From: BOG-932 sp965276835
GTDB lineage: Bacteria > Pseudomonadota > Alphaproteobacteria > BOG-932 > Roseiterribacteraceae
NCBI GenBank assembly: GCA_965276835.1
Contig: OZ255631.1
Span: 4,278,001 to 4,342,000, forward strand
DNA: 64,000 nt
Reading direction: 5' to 3'
In this document: positions 6,961-16,009 of the stretch, one piece after another
How positions within the stretch are numbered: position 1 is the first letter of the stretch
How the letters are laid out: each line of letters opens with the position of its first letter
Notes under the pieces: model-generated
What the model was told of the DNA's origin: nothing
What the model saw: only the letters and a program-made list of their open reading frames with translations
The model's database searches: none
Made by a program: the position numbers and the translations under genes

Positions 6961-8343
6961 ATGCATGTGGTAACACATCCTCCCTATTCCCAGTCCACCG
7001 ATGGCCCGCGCGTGACCAACCGTCCTCTTAAAGCCTCAAAATCCACCGGCCTGTCCGGCACGGCCGACATTCCGGGCGACAAGTCGATCTCTCATCGCGC
7101 GCTGATGCTGGGTGGGCTGGCGATCGGCGAAACCCGGATCAGCGGGTTGCTGGAGGGCGAGGATGTCCACGCCACCGCCGGCGCGTTGCGGGCGCTGGGG
7201 GTATCGGTCGAACGCACTGCGCCGGGGAACTGGACCGTCCATGGCGTCGGGGTCGGCGGACTGGCGGAGCCGGCCGAGGTATTGGATATGGGGAACAGCG
7301 GCACGGCGGCGCGCCTTCTGCTCGGTTTGCTGGCCACCCATGACCTGACCGCCTTCATGACCGGCGATCATTCGCTGGTGAAACGGCCGATGGCCCGTGT
7401 GACGACGCCTTTGTCGATGATGGGTGCGGATTTCGTGACGCGCGGCGGCCGCCTGCCGCTGGTGGTGCGCGGCGCCGCCAGCCCGATCCCGATTATTTAC
7501 CGCATGCCCGTCGCTTCCGCCCAGGTGAAGTCGGCGGTGATCTTGGCGGGCCTGTCCGCGCCGGGCCGCACCACCGTCATCGAACCGGCGCCGACGCGCG
7601 ACCATACCGAACGCATGCTGCGCCATTTCGGGGCGACGGTGACCGTCGAGACGCTGGAGGATGGGGCGGCGGCGATCACCGTGGACGGCCAGCCCGAACT
7701 GACGGCCGCGCCGATCCTGGTGCCGGGCGACCCCAGCTCGGCGGCGTTCCCGGCTGTGGCGGCATTGCTGGTGCCGGGCTCCGAAATTCGGCTGGGCAAT
7801 GTCGGGATGAACCCAGCGCGCACGGGCCTCTATGACACGCTGATCGAGATGGGGGCCGATATTGCCTTCCTGAACGAGGGTGAGGCCGGCGGCGAACCGG
7901 TCGCGGACCTGGTCGTGCGCTCCAGCGCGCTGAAGGGCGTGCGCGTTCCGGCGGCGCGGGCCCCCAGCATGATCGACGAATATCCCATCCTGGCGATGGC
8001 CGCCGCCTGTGCCGAGGGCGTGACCCATCTGGCCGGCTTGGCGGAGCTCAAGGTCAAGGAAAGCGACCGGCTGGCGATGATCGCGCAAGGGCTTGTCGCC
8101 TGCGGGGTCAAGATCGAACTGGGCGAGGACAGCCTGACGATCCATGGACTCGGCAAGCCGCCGCGCGGCGGGGCGACCGTCGCCACCGCCTTCGATCACC
8201 GGATCGCAATGAGCTTTCTCGTACTGGGCTTGGTGTCGGACGAGCCGGTGGCCGTCGATGACGCGACAGCCATCGCAACCAGCTTCCCGACATTCGAGCC
8301 GCTGATGATCGCGCTGGGCGCACGCATTTCAGGGGACGTCTGA
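6961..8343 (+). CDS. aroA: 3-phosphoshikimate 1-carboxyvinyltransferase (EPSP synthase)
   Basis: Makes EPSP from shikimate-3-phosphate and PEP in the shikimate pathway (cytosol). The body aligns along its length with the class II, CP4-like EPSP synthases: IPGDKSISHR, LLEGEDV, SAQVKSAV, TRDHTERML, DHRIAMSFL. The loop that governs glyphosate contact reads GNSGTAAR, with glycine as in class I enzymes rather than the alanine of CP4. The start is uncertain: ATG 6961 gives 460 residues, GTG 7012 gives 443 and begins just before the conserved region. The in-frame codon at 6889 is probably too far upstream. The stop shares one base with the cmk start. Confidence 0.95.
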   Translation: MHVVTHPPYSQSTDGPRVTNRPLKASKSTGLSGTADIPGDKSISHRALMLGGLAIGETRISGLLEGEDVHATAGALRALGVSVERTAPGNWTVHGVGVGGLAEPAEVLDMGNSGTAARLLLGLLATHDLTAFMTGDHSLVKRPMARVTTPLSMMGADFVTRGGRLPLVVRGAASPIPIIYRMPVASAQVKSAVILAGLSAPGRTTVIEPAPTRDHTERMLRHFGATVTVETLEDGAAAITVDGQPELTAAPILVPGDPSSAAFPAVAALLVPGSEIRLGNVGMNPARTGLYDTLIEMGADIAFLNEGEAGGEPVADLVVRSSALKGVRVPAARAPSMIDEYPILAMAAACAEGVTHLAGLAELKVKESDRLAMIAQGLVACGVKIELGEDSLTIHGLGKPPRGGATVATAFDHRIAMSFLVLGLVSDEPVAVDDATAIATSFPTFEPLMIALGARISGDV

Positions 8344-9038
8344 TGGCCGGCGCAATTGTCATCGCCATCGACGGCCCGGCGGCCAGCGGCAAGGGCACGC
8401 TGGCGCGCCGCATCGCGCATGAGCGCGGCTATGCCTGGCTGGATACCGGTTTGCTGTACCGCGCCGCCGGCGTGATCGCCGTCGACGCCGGCGCCAATCC
8501 GGCCGATCTCGTGGCTGCGGCCGAGGCGGCGCGTACGCTGGCGCAGCGTGTGGCTGCCGAGGGGCCGTCGGCGCTGGACGACCCGCGCCTGCGCGGCGAT
8601 CTGGCGGCGGATGCGGCCTCCAAGCTTTCGGTCGTGCCGGCCGCGCGCGCGGCCTTGCTGGAGCTGCAGCGGGCGTTCGCGCGCAACCCGACGTCCCACG
8701 GCCATCGCGCGCCGGGCGCCGTGCTGGACGGGCGGGACATCGGAACGGTGATCTGTCCGGACGCGGATGTGAAGCTTTTCGTGGTTGCAAGTGCGGAAGA
8801 GCGGGCCCGCCGCCGCGTCAAAGAGTTGCAAGGGCGGGGTCAGGAAGCTATATACGCGTCCGTCCTTGAGGACCTGAAGCAGAGAGATGCGCGCGATAGT
8901 CAGCGAGCGGTAGCCCCGCTCAAGCCGGCCGTCGACGCTTTTTTGCTTGATACCTCTGCGCTCGATGCCGATCAGGCTCTCGCGGCGGCTCTATCGATTA
9001 TCGATGGCAAGCTGTTCCGCGCGGGTTCGCAGTCCTGA
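8343..9038 (+). CDS. cmk: cytidylate kinase
   Basis: 231 residues. Phosphorylates CMP and dCMP with ATP in pyrimidine nucleotide salvage. The N-terminus carries the P-loop IDGPAASGKGTLARR, followed by YAWLDTGLLYRA, the LDGRDIGTVICPDADVK nucleoside-binding segment, the RARRRVKEL lid region and the KQRDARDS motif. The length is normal for the family. ATG 8343 overlaps the aroA stop by one base, so translation is coupled. rpsA follows 178 bases downstream, the classic aroA-cmk-rpsA order of proteobacteria. Confidence 0.96.
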   Translation: MAGAIVIAIDGPAASGKGTLARRIAHERGYAWLDTGLLYRAAGVIAVDAGANPADLVAAAEAARTLAQRVAAEGPSALDDPRLRGDLAADAASKLSVVPAARAALLELQRAFARNPTSHGHRAPGAVLDGRDIGTVICPDADVKLFVVASAEERARRRVKELQGRGQEAIYASVLEDLKQRDARDSQRAVAPLKPAVDAFLLDTSALDADQALAAALSIIDGKLFRAGSQS

Positions 9039-9132
9039 AGGTTATTCCCTGACGGAATGCCCGGCTCATCCGCCGAAGTTACATCTCTCCAAGGACCGGA
9101 TTCCGCCATGGTGGCTGGGTTCGCGCTGAAAC

Positions 9133-9152
9133 GCCGGCTGATATCAGCCGGC
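9133..9152. repeat. perfect 20-bp palindrome in the rpsA leader
   Basis: GCCGGCTGAT followed directly by its reverse complement ATCAGCCGGC, in the 178-base gap between cmk and rpsA and 64 bases before the rpsA start. With no loop it is more likely a protein-binding site than a terminator, though it could form a hairpin in the rpsA 5' UTR. No T run follows. Confidence 0.5.
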
Positions 9153-9216
9153 CCTAGGGTCGTCATTCCTCCGCCAGGCTGCGGGGCGACGGCGTGGGTA
9201 TTACTGAGGGTTTTAG

Positions 9217-10971
9217 ATGGCTAAGGCATCCGCAAGCGTCCGGAAGGTTTCCACTCCGGTCGAAGGTAAGGAAAGTTTCGCAGCACTCCTCGAGGAATCG
9301 CTGCAGTCCCGAGACAGCTTCGAAGGCACTGTCGTACAGGGCATCGTCGTCGGTCTGGATGGCGATTTCGCCATGATCGATGTGGGCCTCAAGTCCGAAG
9401 GCCGCGTCTCACTTAAAGAATTTGCCGGTCCCAACGGCCAGTCCGATCTGAAGATGGGTGACACGGTCGAGGTGTTCATCGAACGCCTTGAAGACAAGAA
9501 TGGCGAGGCCATGCTGTCCCGTGAGAAGGCCAAGCGGGAGGAATCCTGGGTCGCGCTCGATGTCGCATTCCAAAAGCAGGAACGCGTTACCGGCGTCATC
9601 TTCGGCCGCGTCAAAGGTGGTTTCACTGTCGATCTCAACGGCGCCATCGCGTTCTTGCCGGGCAGCCAGGTCGATATCCGTCCCGTTCGCGACGTCACCC
9701 CGCTGTTGGGCACGCCGCAGCCTTTCCAGATCCTCAAGATGGACCGCTCGCGCGGCAACATCGTGGTGTCGCGCCGCGCCGTTCTGGAAGAAAGCCGCGC
9801 CGAAGCCCGCACCGAGCTGGTGTCCAGCCTGAAAGAAGGCCAGATCCTGACCGGTGTCGTGAAGAACATCACCGATTACGGCGCGTTCGTCGATCTGGGC
9901 GGTGTGGACGGTCTGCTGCATGTCACCGACATCGCGTGGCGCCGCGTCAACCATCCGTCCGAGGCTCTGCAGATCGGCCAGTCCGTGCAGGTCCAGGTCA
10001 TCCGCTTCAATTCCGACACCCAGCGCATAAGCCTGGGCATGAAGCAGCTTGAGGCCGATCCGTGGGAAGGCGTCGCCGCCAAGTTCCCGGTCAACGCCAG
10101 GTTCAAGGGCCGCGTCACCAACATCACCGACTACGGCGCGTTCGTGGAACTGGAGCCCGGCATCGAAGGCCTGGTTCACGTTTCCGAAATGTCCTGGACC
10201 AAGAAGAACGTCCATCCCGGCAAGATCGTCTCAACCAGCCAGGAAGTCGAAGTCATGGTTCTGGATGTCGACGCTAATAAGCGCCGCATCAGCTTGGGCC
10301 TGAAGCAGACCCTCGACAATCCGTGGGACAGCTTCGCCAGCCAGCATCCGGTCGGCAGCGAGCTGACCGGCGAGGTCAAGAACTCGACCGAATTCGGTCT
10401 GTTCATCGGCCTGCCAGGCGAGATCGACGGCATGGTCCATCTGACCGACCTGTCGTGGAACGAGCCCGGCGAAGAGGCGATCAAGACCTTCAAGAAGGGC
10501 GACGAAGTCAAGGTCAAGGTGCTCGAGATCGATGCCGAGAAAGAGCGCATCGGCCTGGGCATCAAGCAGTTGACCGAAGATCCGCATGAAGACGCCATGG
10601 CCGGGCTGAAGCGCGGCGGGGTTGTCACCTGCACCGTTTCGCAGGTCACCGACGGCGGCCTCGAGGTCACTGTCAACGGCATGGTTCCCGGCTTCATCCG
10701 CCGCGCCGAGCTGTCGCGTGACCGGTCCGAGCAGCGTCCCGATCGCTTCGCCGTCGGCGAAAAGGTCGATGCGAAGATCAGCACGATCGATCGCGCCGCG
10801 CGCCGCCTGACTCTGTCGATCAAGGCGAAAGAGGAAGAAGAAGAGAAGCAGGCGATGGCCGATTACGGCTCGTCCGATTCGGGCGCATCGCTGGGCGAGA
10901 TCCTGGGCGCGGCCCTGGCCAAGAAGGCCAAGAAGGGCGCGGCGACGACCGAGGAAGAAGACGCCGGCTGA
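9217..10971 (+). CDS. rpsA: 30S ribosomal protein S1
   Basis: 584 residues, in the usual size range. Six S1 (OB-fold) repeats start near residues 37, 122, 207, 293, 380 and 467. The third and fourth have the most canonical pattern (ITDYGAFV ... GLLHVTD / GLVHVSE). The protein binds mRNA leaders and the 30S subunit and is needed for initiation on structured messages. The last 50 residues are charged and rich in Glu, Lys and Ala. ATG 9217 is preceded by a weak GAGGGTTTT ribosome site. A strong terminator follows. Confidence 0.97.
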   Translation: MAKASASVRKVSTPVEGKESFAALLEESLQSRDSFEGTVVQGIVVGLDGDFAMIDVGLKSEGRVSLKEFAGPNGQSDLKMGDTVEVFIERLEDKNGEAMLSREKAKREESWVALDVAFQKQERVTGVIFGRVKGGFTVDLNGAIAFLPGSQVDIRPVRDVTPLLGTPQPFQILKMDRSRGNIVVSRRAVLEESRAEARTELVSSLKEGQILTGVVKNITDYGAFVDLGGVDGLLHVTDIAWRRVNHPSEALQIGQSVQVQVIRFNSDTQRISLGMKQLEADPWEGVAAKFPVNARFKGRVTNITDYGAFVELEPGIEGLVHVSEMSWTKKNVHPGKIVSTSQEVEVMVLDVDANKRRISLGLKQTLDNPWDSFASQHPVGSELTGEVKNSTEFGLFIGLPGEIDGMVHLTDLSWNEPGEEAIKTFKKGDEVKVKVLEIDAEKERIGLGIKQLTEDPHEDAMAGLKRGGVVTCTVSQVTDGGLEVTVNGMVPGFIRRAELSRDRSEQRPDRFAVGEKVDAKISTIDRAARRLTLSIKAKEEEEEKQAMADYGSSDSGASLGEILGAALAKKAKKGAATTEEEDAG

Positions 10972-10988
10972 CCGGCATTTGCGTAAAA

Positions 10989-11029
10989 TACCGCCGGCTC
11001 GCGGATCGTGGGCCGGCGGTAATTTTTCT
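10989..11029 (+). terminator. Rho-independent terminator after rpsA
   Basis: A 10-bp perfect stem (TACCGCCGGC at 10989-10998 and its complement at 11012-11021) with a 13-base loop is followed by ATTTTTCTC, 17 bases past the rpsA stop. Confidence 0.85.
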
Positions 11030-11241
11030 CATTAACACATAAATCTTGCCGATTCCGGCCCGCCGAGCCCGGCTCGGTTTAGAAAATCCTTTGTTTGGTG
11101 TGGGTTATCCTTGACGGACGGTCCGGGACTTGGCACCGTTCGTCGCACGATGATGGTGCGGAGGGCGTGCCGTGCCGGAAGATGATCCTGGGGCGGCTAA
11201 AAGTATCCCGACAGAACCAAACGGGGAGGGCCAGAACAACA

Positions 11242-11523
11242 ATGACGAAGTCTGAGCTGATTTTGCGGCTGGCCGAGGCCAATCCGCATCTTTTCCATCG
11301 CGATGTGGAGCGGATCGTAACCGCTATCTTCGACGAGGTGACCGAGGCTTTGGCGCGCGGCGACCGGGTCGAACTGCGCGGTTTCGGCGCATTTTCGGTC
11401 AAACAGCGCAGCGCCCGCACGGGCCGCAACCCCCGGACCGGCGAGTCCGTTTCGGTGGTCGACAAGACCATTCCGTTCTTCAAGACCGGAAAGCAGTTGC
11501 GGGAACGGCTGAACGCCGAATAA
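11242..11523 (+). CDS. ihfB: integration host factor subunit beta
   Basis: 93 residues from ATG 11242 with a GGGGAGGG purine run about 12 bases upstream; the longer in-frame extension to 11095 is not conserved. It is an HU/IHF-fold DNA-bending protein that pairs with IHF alpha. It shows the expected MTKSELI start, VELRGFGAFSV, and the beta-arm signature ARTGRNPRTGE. IHF acts in transcription (including sigma-54 promoters), recombination and replication. It follows the rpsA terminator in the usual proteobacterial order, with a gap of about 210 bases that probably carries its promoter. Confidence 0.96.
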   Translation: MTKSELILRLAEANPHLFHRDVERIVTAIFDEVTEALARGDRVELRGFGAFSVKQRSARTGRNPRTGESVSVVDKTIPFFKTGKQLRERLNAE

Positions 11524-11593
11524 CCTAAGGCTGACAGCCTCGTAGCCGCCTGCCCGCGGCGACTGCAAAAGGCTCTCTGTTCGCTGAGGTCCG

Positions 11594-11899
11594 ATGAAGC
11601 AGTCCGCCAGGATATTATCGTGGATCGTTACGGCGCCGATCGCAGTGCTGGTGTTGCTGTTTGCGGTATCCAACCTGGATTCGGTGACACTTCGCCTGAA
11701 ACCATTTCCGTTCGACATGACACTCCCGATCTGGGCGTTGACCCTGATCGTGCTGTTCGTAGGGTTCATCCTGGGTGCGATCGTCACCTGGATCGGCGAT
11801 CGCAAGCGGCGGCGCGAGGGGCGGCTGATGGCGCGCCGCGTGATCGAGCTGGAGCAGTCACTGGCCGTCGCGCGCGCCCAGACGGCGGAACGCCTGTAG
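11594..11899 (+). CDS. LapA-domain (DUF1049) membrane protein
   Basis: 101 residues with two predicted membrane helices (about 8-26 and 43-66) separated by a short NLDSVTLRLKPFPFDM loop, and a basic cytosolic tail starting GDRKRRREGR with a helical, charged end. This is the LapA/LapB-type LapA_dom architecture. LapA works with LapB in lipopolysaccharide assembly control in enteric bacteria; the alphaproteobacterial members usually sit after ihfB, as here. The role in this organism is inferred only from family and position. Confidence 0.85.
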   Translation: MKQSARILSWIVTAPIAVLVLLFAVSNLDSVTLRLKPFPFDMTLPIWALTLIVLFVGFILGAIVTWIGDRKRRREGRLMARRVIELEQSLAVARAQTAERL

Positions 11900-11984
11900 C
11901 CCTTGTCGAATTGCGTGTCGGCCCGCACCTGCTGTAGACCCTGCCTTCCAGCGGCCACCTCGGCTGCGCAACCATCGGTAATCC

Positions 11985-12632
11985 GTGTCTGTCGACGTCA
12001 AGATTTGCGGAATTCGTACGCCTGAGGCGCTCAACGCATCGGTTGAGGTGGGCGCTCGCGCGATCGGTTTCGTGTTTTATCCGCCGTCACCGCGCGCGCT
12101 GACCGCCGATATCGCCGCCGACCTGGCGCGGATGCTGCCCACCGGCACCCGCTCGGTCGGTCTGTTCGTCAATGCGACCGACGAACAGATTGCCGGCGCC
12201 ACCGCGCGGGTGCCGCTTGACTTGTTGCAACTGCATGGCGATGAAACCCCGCGCCGGGTCGCCGAGATTCGCGGCCGGTTCGCCACCCAGGTCATGAAGG
12301 CGATCCGGGTGGCGACCTTCGCGGACCTTGCGCCACTGACCGATTACGAATCGGTTGCCGACTGGATCCTGTTCGACGCCAAGCCGCCCAAGAGCGTCAC
12401 CGCGCTGCCCGGCGGCACCGGTATCGCCTTCGATTGGCAGTTGCTCCAGCGGGTGAAAATCAACAAACCCTGGATGCTGTCGGGCGGGCTGACGGCCGAG
12501 AACCTTGCCGAGGCCGTGTCGCTGACCGGCGCCAAGATGGTCGATGTATCCTCAGGCGTCGAAGACCGCCCGGGTGTGAAGAGCGTGGGGCGAATTCGGG
12601 CGTTCGTGGCGGCGGCGGAGGGCTGCCGCTAA
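11985..12632 (+). CDS. trpF: phosphoribosylanthranilate isomerase
   Basis: 215 residues from GTG 11985. Catalyses the Amadori rearrangement of phosphoribosylanthranilate in tryptophan synthesis. TIM-barrel motifs are in order: VKICGIRTPEA (catalytic Cys), AIGFVFYPPSPR, LLQLHGDETP, DWILFDAKPP (catalytic Asp), LSGGLTAENL and VDVSSGVEDRPGVK. The stop overlaps by 4 bases the stop of a convergent minus-strand gene. In many alphaproteobacteria trpB follows directly; here a 4-kb accessory block intervenes. Confidence 0.96.
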   Translation: MSVDVKICGIRTPEALNASVEVGARAIGFVFYPPSPRALTADIAADLARMLPTGTRSVGLFVNATDEQIAGATARVPLDLLQLHGDETPRRVAEIRGRFATQVMKAIRVATFADLAPLTDYESVADWILFDAKPPKSVTALPGGTGIAFDWQLLQRVKINKPWMLSGGLTAENLAEAVSLTGAKMVDVSSGVEDRPGVKSVGRIRAFVAAAEGCR

Positions 12633-13465
12633 TCCAATTTCCAGCACCCCACGGCGCGCAATATCTCAGCCTTTTGTGCCGGATCGCCCGGCCCCAACGG
12701 GTGCCGCACGATGGCGTCGGTACCGCCGATGGCCAGGCGCGGCACGCGATCATGTGGAATGAGGCCGATCCGCAGCCCCAATGCTTCGCACCGCCCTGTA
12801 AGTATGTCGCGGTAGGCGGTGAAGGTCCGTCCGCGGCGGTCTTGCAGGGGATAGGTTTCATGGCCAGCGGTTTCCCAGCTGACTCCATGCTGTTCCAATA
12901 ACGCGTTCACGGCCACCTGGTCGTCCGGTATCTGTTCGGTCAATGCACGCACCTTGGCGAAGAGCGCCGCCGTAATCGCATTGGCGCGCGCGGCGAACAG
13001 GCCGCAGCAGAGCACAAATCCCCACCGTCGCCATATCTCCTCCGGATAGGCGCCGCCTTGAGAGAAAACCAGATCAAATTCGCCCTCGGCAAAGCATAGC
13101 GGGCGCGGATCCCGCAGCCACACTGCATCGACATCGGAATGGATGAAGTCCACGCCATGGGCGGACAAAAACTCGAAAACCAGCGCGCGCCGGAACCACA
13201 GGTCGCTTAACGAGCCGTCGAAGCTATAGGGGATCACCAGGGCATCGGACCCCGCTGGAAGCGACAGCGCCCCGTCCATCGCGATCACCAACGGCTGGCG
13301 GACACCGGTCGCGCCGGCATGGACAAGCCAGTTGTCCAGCAACCGGCCGAAATTGCCGGTCGCGAAGACCAGGGGCGCCGGTCCTGCGTCGCTTGCACGT
13401 CGCGCAACCGCCGTCGTTAGGGCGTCGCCGACGGCTGCCGGCAGAACTGTCGGCCGCGCGCTCAT
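12629..13465 (-). CDS. nucleotide-diphospho-sugar transferase domain protein
   Basis: 278 residues from ATG 13465, five bases after the upstream gene's stop; a longer frame would overlap that gene and is not needed. The fold resembles the PF03407 nucleotide-diphospho-sugar transferase group. It has a FATGNFGRLLDNWL start, FIHSDVDAVWLRDP with a DxD metal motif (about residues 115-120), then LVFSQGG and DDQVAVNALL. Such proteins transfer sugars to other glycans or proteins; the substrate here is unknown. It is probably co-transcribed with the metallophosphoesterase gene upstream of it. No membrane anchor is evident. Confidence 0.72.
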   Translation of the reverse strand: MSARPTVLPAAVGDALTTAVARRASDAGPAPLVFATGNFGRLLDNWLVHAGATGVRQPLVIAMDGALSLPAGSDALVIPYSFDGSLSDLWFRRALVFEFLSAHGVDFIHSDVDAVWLRDPRPLCFAEGEFDLVFSQGGAYPEEIWRRWGFVLCCGLFAARANAITAALFAKVRALTEQIPDDQVAVNALLEQHGVSWETAGHETYPLQDRRGRTFTAYRDILTGRCEALGLRIGLIPHDRVPRLAIGGTDAIVRHPLGPGDPAQKAEILRAVGCWKLD

Positions 13466-13469
13466 CGCG

Positions 13470-14864
13470 TCATTTGGCGTGAACCTGGGCGATCTCGCAG
13501 GTCGAGATGCGGCCCGTGATCGTGCAGCGATTGACCACCGCTCCGCCGGCATCGTGGATTTCCACTTTCCAATCCGCCGATCCCGTCCGCTCCATCGTCA
13601 TGAAGCCGAACCCGTCGACCCAGGAGCTGAACCTGTCAGGCGCCGCGCCCGCCGCCGGGTCCGAATTCACCGGAAACGCTTCGGGCAGCGGCACGATATC
13701 TTCCTCAGTGCCCGAAAACCCAGCGACGATCTGCGACGGATATTTCCCGCCGAAGCTGAGCTGCTCCCACACATGCACATGGCCGGACAGCAGAAGATCG
13801 ACTCCAGCCGGATAGAGCTTTGGGTCCGCTTTCGTCAGAATCTCCCGCAGCGACAGGTTGTTGGGGCCGACATGAACGACGCCGTTCCTGTCCGCCGCGG
13901 CCGCCACGCCCAGCACCGGATGGTGATTGGCAAGGATCGTATGCGGCATTTCTTTGGTGAGCGCGGCAATCGTCCGGATGTTGGCGGCATAGGCAGCGGT
14001 GTGCGGATCGTCCGGCGCGAAGACCTTATAGCCGGCGGCGCCGGTGTCCCAATCGATAATCTGTGCGCCATCGCCCAGCGGGACCGCGAACGGCTCGGTG
14101 AAATCGCCGTCATTGTCGTTCGCCGGATCGTCGCAGGTGCGGTTGGGCGTCAACGGATAGGCATCGAAGAAACGGCGCCAGCCCTGACCGGCCCGGTTAC
14201 AGCTTTCATGATTGCCGCGCACCATCACCCAGGGCGCGGCCTTCAGCAGCACCGCCGCCGGATCGAAGAAATCAGCGCGCCATGCGTCCAGCCCATAGCC
14301 CCAGGCGGTCCCGGCGCAGGCGGCATTGCCGTCGGGACAGGGCGTTTCGCGATAGAGATAGTCGCCGACATGCAGCACGATGTCGGGCTTCCACGCGGCA
14401 GCGGTTGCCGCGATGGCGGCGAAGGGATAGGCCTTCGGATCGTCGCATTTTTGCACATCCCCGCCTTTGATCCGGCAGCCGGTATCGCCGATGACGACAA
14501 TCCGCCGGATCGTCTTGGGCGGTAGAGGCAAGGACACGCCGCCGATACCGGCGCTCTTGGCATCTGCGGGCAGCGTTGCCTCGCAGATGCGGGCGGGGAA
14601 TGCGCTGGGCTTAGTGAATTCAGGCTTGGAGGCAGTGGGGCGCAACGGCGCCGTCCCCGGCTCGGCGCGCGTCTGCATTCCGACCGGATGGTTATCGACC
14701 GACAAGGCAGGGCAGCGATCGTCGGTGGTCACGGCACGGGCAATGCGCGCACCGTTTGGGCCAAGCACGACATAAGCCGCGAGAGGTTGCGCGGCGGAGG
14801 CGAGACATGACGATGTGAGCCATAGTGTGATCGCAAAAGCCGGTCCGATTGGCGCAAGCTTCAT
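13470..14864 (-). CDS. secreted calcineurin-like metallophosphoesterase
   Basis: 464 residues from ATG 14864, chosen because a GGAG ribosome site precedes it and a clean signal peptide follows (about 1-24, ending ASAA). The longer frame to 15158 lies over another gene. Metallophosphoesterase motifs are in order: VVIGDTGCR, HVGDYLYRE, MVRGNHESCNRAG, ILANHHPVLG and LLSGHVHVWEQ, supplying the Asp/His/Asn ligands of a dinuclear metal site. The domain resembles purple-acid-phosphatase-like enzymes acting in the periplasm. The substrate is unknown; it sits between an amidase and a sugar transferase gene on the same strand. Confidence 0.85.
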   Translation of the reverse strand: MKLAPIGPAFAITLWLTSSCLASAAQPLAAYVVLGPNGARIARAVTTDDRCPALSVDNHPVGMQTRAEPGTAPLRPTASKPEFTKPSAFPARICEATLPADAKSAGIGGVSLPLPPKTIRRIVVIGDTGCRIKGGDVQKCDDPKAYPFAAIAATAAAWKPDIVLHVGDYLYRETPCPDGNAACAGTAWGYGLDAWRADFFDPAAVLLKAAPWVMVRGNHESCNRAGQGWRRFFDAYPLTPNRTCDDPANDNDGDFTEPFAVPLGDGAQIIDWDTGAAGYKVFAPDDPHTAAYAANIRTIAALTKEMPHTILANHHPVLGVAAAADRNGVVHVGPNNLSLREILTKADPKLYPAGVDLLLSGHVHVWEQLSFGGKYPSQIVAGFSGTEEDIVPLPEAFPVNSDPAAGAAPDRFSSWVDGFGFMTMERTGSADWKVEIHDAGGAVVNRCTITGRISTCEIAQVHAK

Positions 14865-14911
14865 TATTGGCTCCTTGAAGCGGTCGATGCGAACATAAAG
14901 CATGATGCGGC

Positions 14912-15961
14912 TTAGGCCTGCTCCGTAAAATCCAGGAGCGCTGTTGCCGGTCCCGTCTTCTCCCACGCCTGAACACAGAGGCGTCCGGTCTTCGGGTTGG
15001 CCATGACTGCCAGCCGCGTGTCCGGCTGAAGTATGGGTGGCGTCAACCAGCCCAGCGACCAGTCGGGCCGGTCCGCAATCAGCCGGGTCATGGCCGCCCG
15101 GCGCGGCAGGCTGGAGCGATTGCGCGGCCTGCCCTTTGGCCCAGGCACCGATGCCCAATGATTGGCGGCGGCGGGCTCGACGGGTGTGAATGCGCCGGTT
15201 TCGGTCCGTTCGATCACGATCGTTTCACCTGGCATCAGCCCAGCCAAGGTGAAGATCGCTGGGACGCAGATCGGCGTCGTGCGGATCAGATCGACCGCTG
15301 CGTCGAAATTTTGGCACGTATCGAAGGCATGCCGCAGGAGATGGCTCGGCGGCAGCGCGGTCGATCGATTGACGCGAACCCGGAGCGCGACCCAACCCGC
15401 TGCCTTTCCCATCTGTGGTAACGGCAGCGGTGGCTGATTGATTGCCGCCGCGAACCGCCCCGGCGCCAGGCCCGTCAACACGCCGGCATATCCTGGCCAG
15501 CCGACATTGAGATACGGGCCTGCCGTCCCTTGCTGGCGAATGACGACCAGCGCCCGTCCCAGCCCATCGAACGGCCAGTCGAGCGTCCGCATCAGCGTAA
15601 CGCCGTCGCTGTCCGGCATTGCGCCCGTGGTGCAGCCCCACTCGTATGAATAGTTGAGCAGGAACGCGCCCGGACCGCCGATCAGCTGGCTGACTTCGAC
15701 GACCGCTTCGGCATAGGGGCTGCTGCTGCTGCGCGCATGCCATTTGCGCGACCGCGCGTCGGCCCAGCGCATCCCTATCGGGGTATAGCTGCGCCGCGCC
15801 GAATTCATTAGCAGCCTCAGGCGTTCGGGTTCGGCGTGGGCGGAGGCGATAGCCGGTTCTTCACCGAGCAGCGTCGATATCACCGGGATGGACGATAAAA
15901 TGTTGATCAGTGCAGGCAAGGATCGGTCTTTAATTTTAGCGTGTATCGACATCGTTGACAC
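14912..15961 (-). CDS. Ntn-hydrolase, acid ceramidase / linear-amide hydrolase-like
   Basis: 349 residues from GTG 15961 (alternative ATG 15952). The central sequence NYSYEWGCTTGAM, followed by TLMRTLDWPFDG, resembles the nucleophile region of Ntn amidases such as acid ceramidase, NAAA and choloylglycine hydrolases. In these the Cys becomes the N-terminal nucleophile after autoproteolysis and the Arg-Asp pair helps catalysis. Likely reaction: hydrolysis of a linear amide bond of an N-acyl compound. No signal peptide is evident. It lies 47 bases upstream of and parallel to the metallophosphoesterase gene. Substrate unknown; acyl-homoserine lactone acylase-like activity is possible but unsupported. 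Confidence 0.68.
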   Translation of the reverse strand: MSTMSIHAKIKDRSLPALINILSSIPVISTLLGEEPAIASAHAEPERLRLLMNSARRSYTPIGMRWADARSRKWHARSSSSPYAEAVVEVSQLIGGPGAFLLNYSYEWGCTTGAMPDSDGVTLMRTLDWPFDGLGRALVVIRQQGTAGPYLNVGWPGYAGVLTGLAPGRFAAAINQPPLPLPQMGKAAGWVALRVRVNRSTALPPSHLLRHAFDTCQNFDAAVDLIRTTPICVPAIFTLAGLMPGETIVIERTETGAFTPVEPAAANHWASVPGPKGRPRNRSSLPRRAAMTRLIADRPDWSLGWLTPPILQPDTRLAVMANPKTGRLCVQAWEKTGPATALLDFTEQA

Positions 15962-15983
15962 ATCGCGATCAATCTACCATATC
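15955..15983 (+). promoter_or_regulatory. sigma-70-type promoter of mazEF
   Basis: TTGACA (15955-15960), a 17-base spacer and CATATC (15978-15983), 26 bases before the mazE ATG. The -35 hexamer is perfect and the -10 is imperfect but correctly spaced. The promoter overlaps the start of the divergent amidase gene, so the two may influence each other. Confidence 0.55.
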
Positions 15984-16009
15984 GGGAGGCAACCGGAGAG
16001 GTCTGAACA

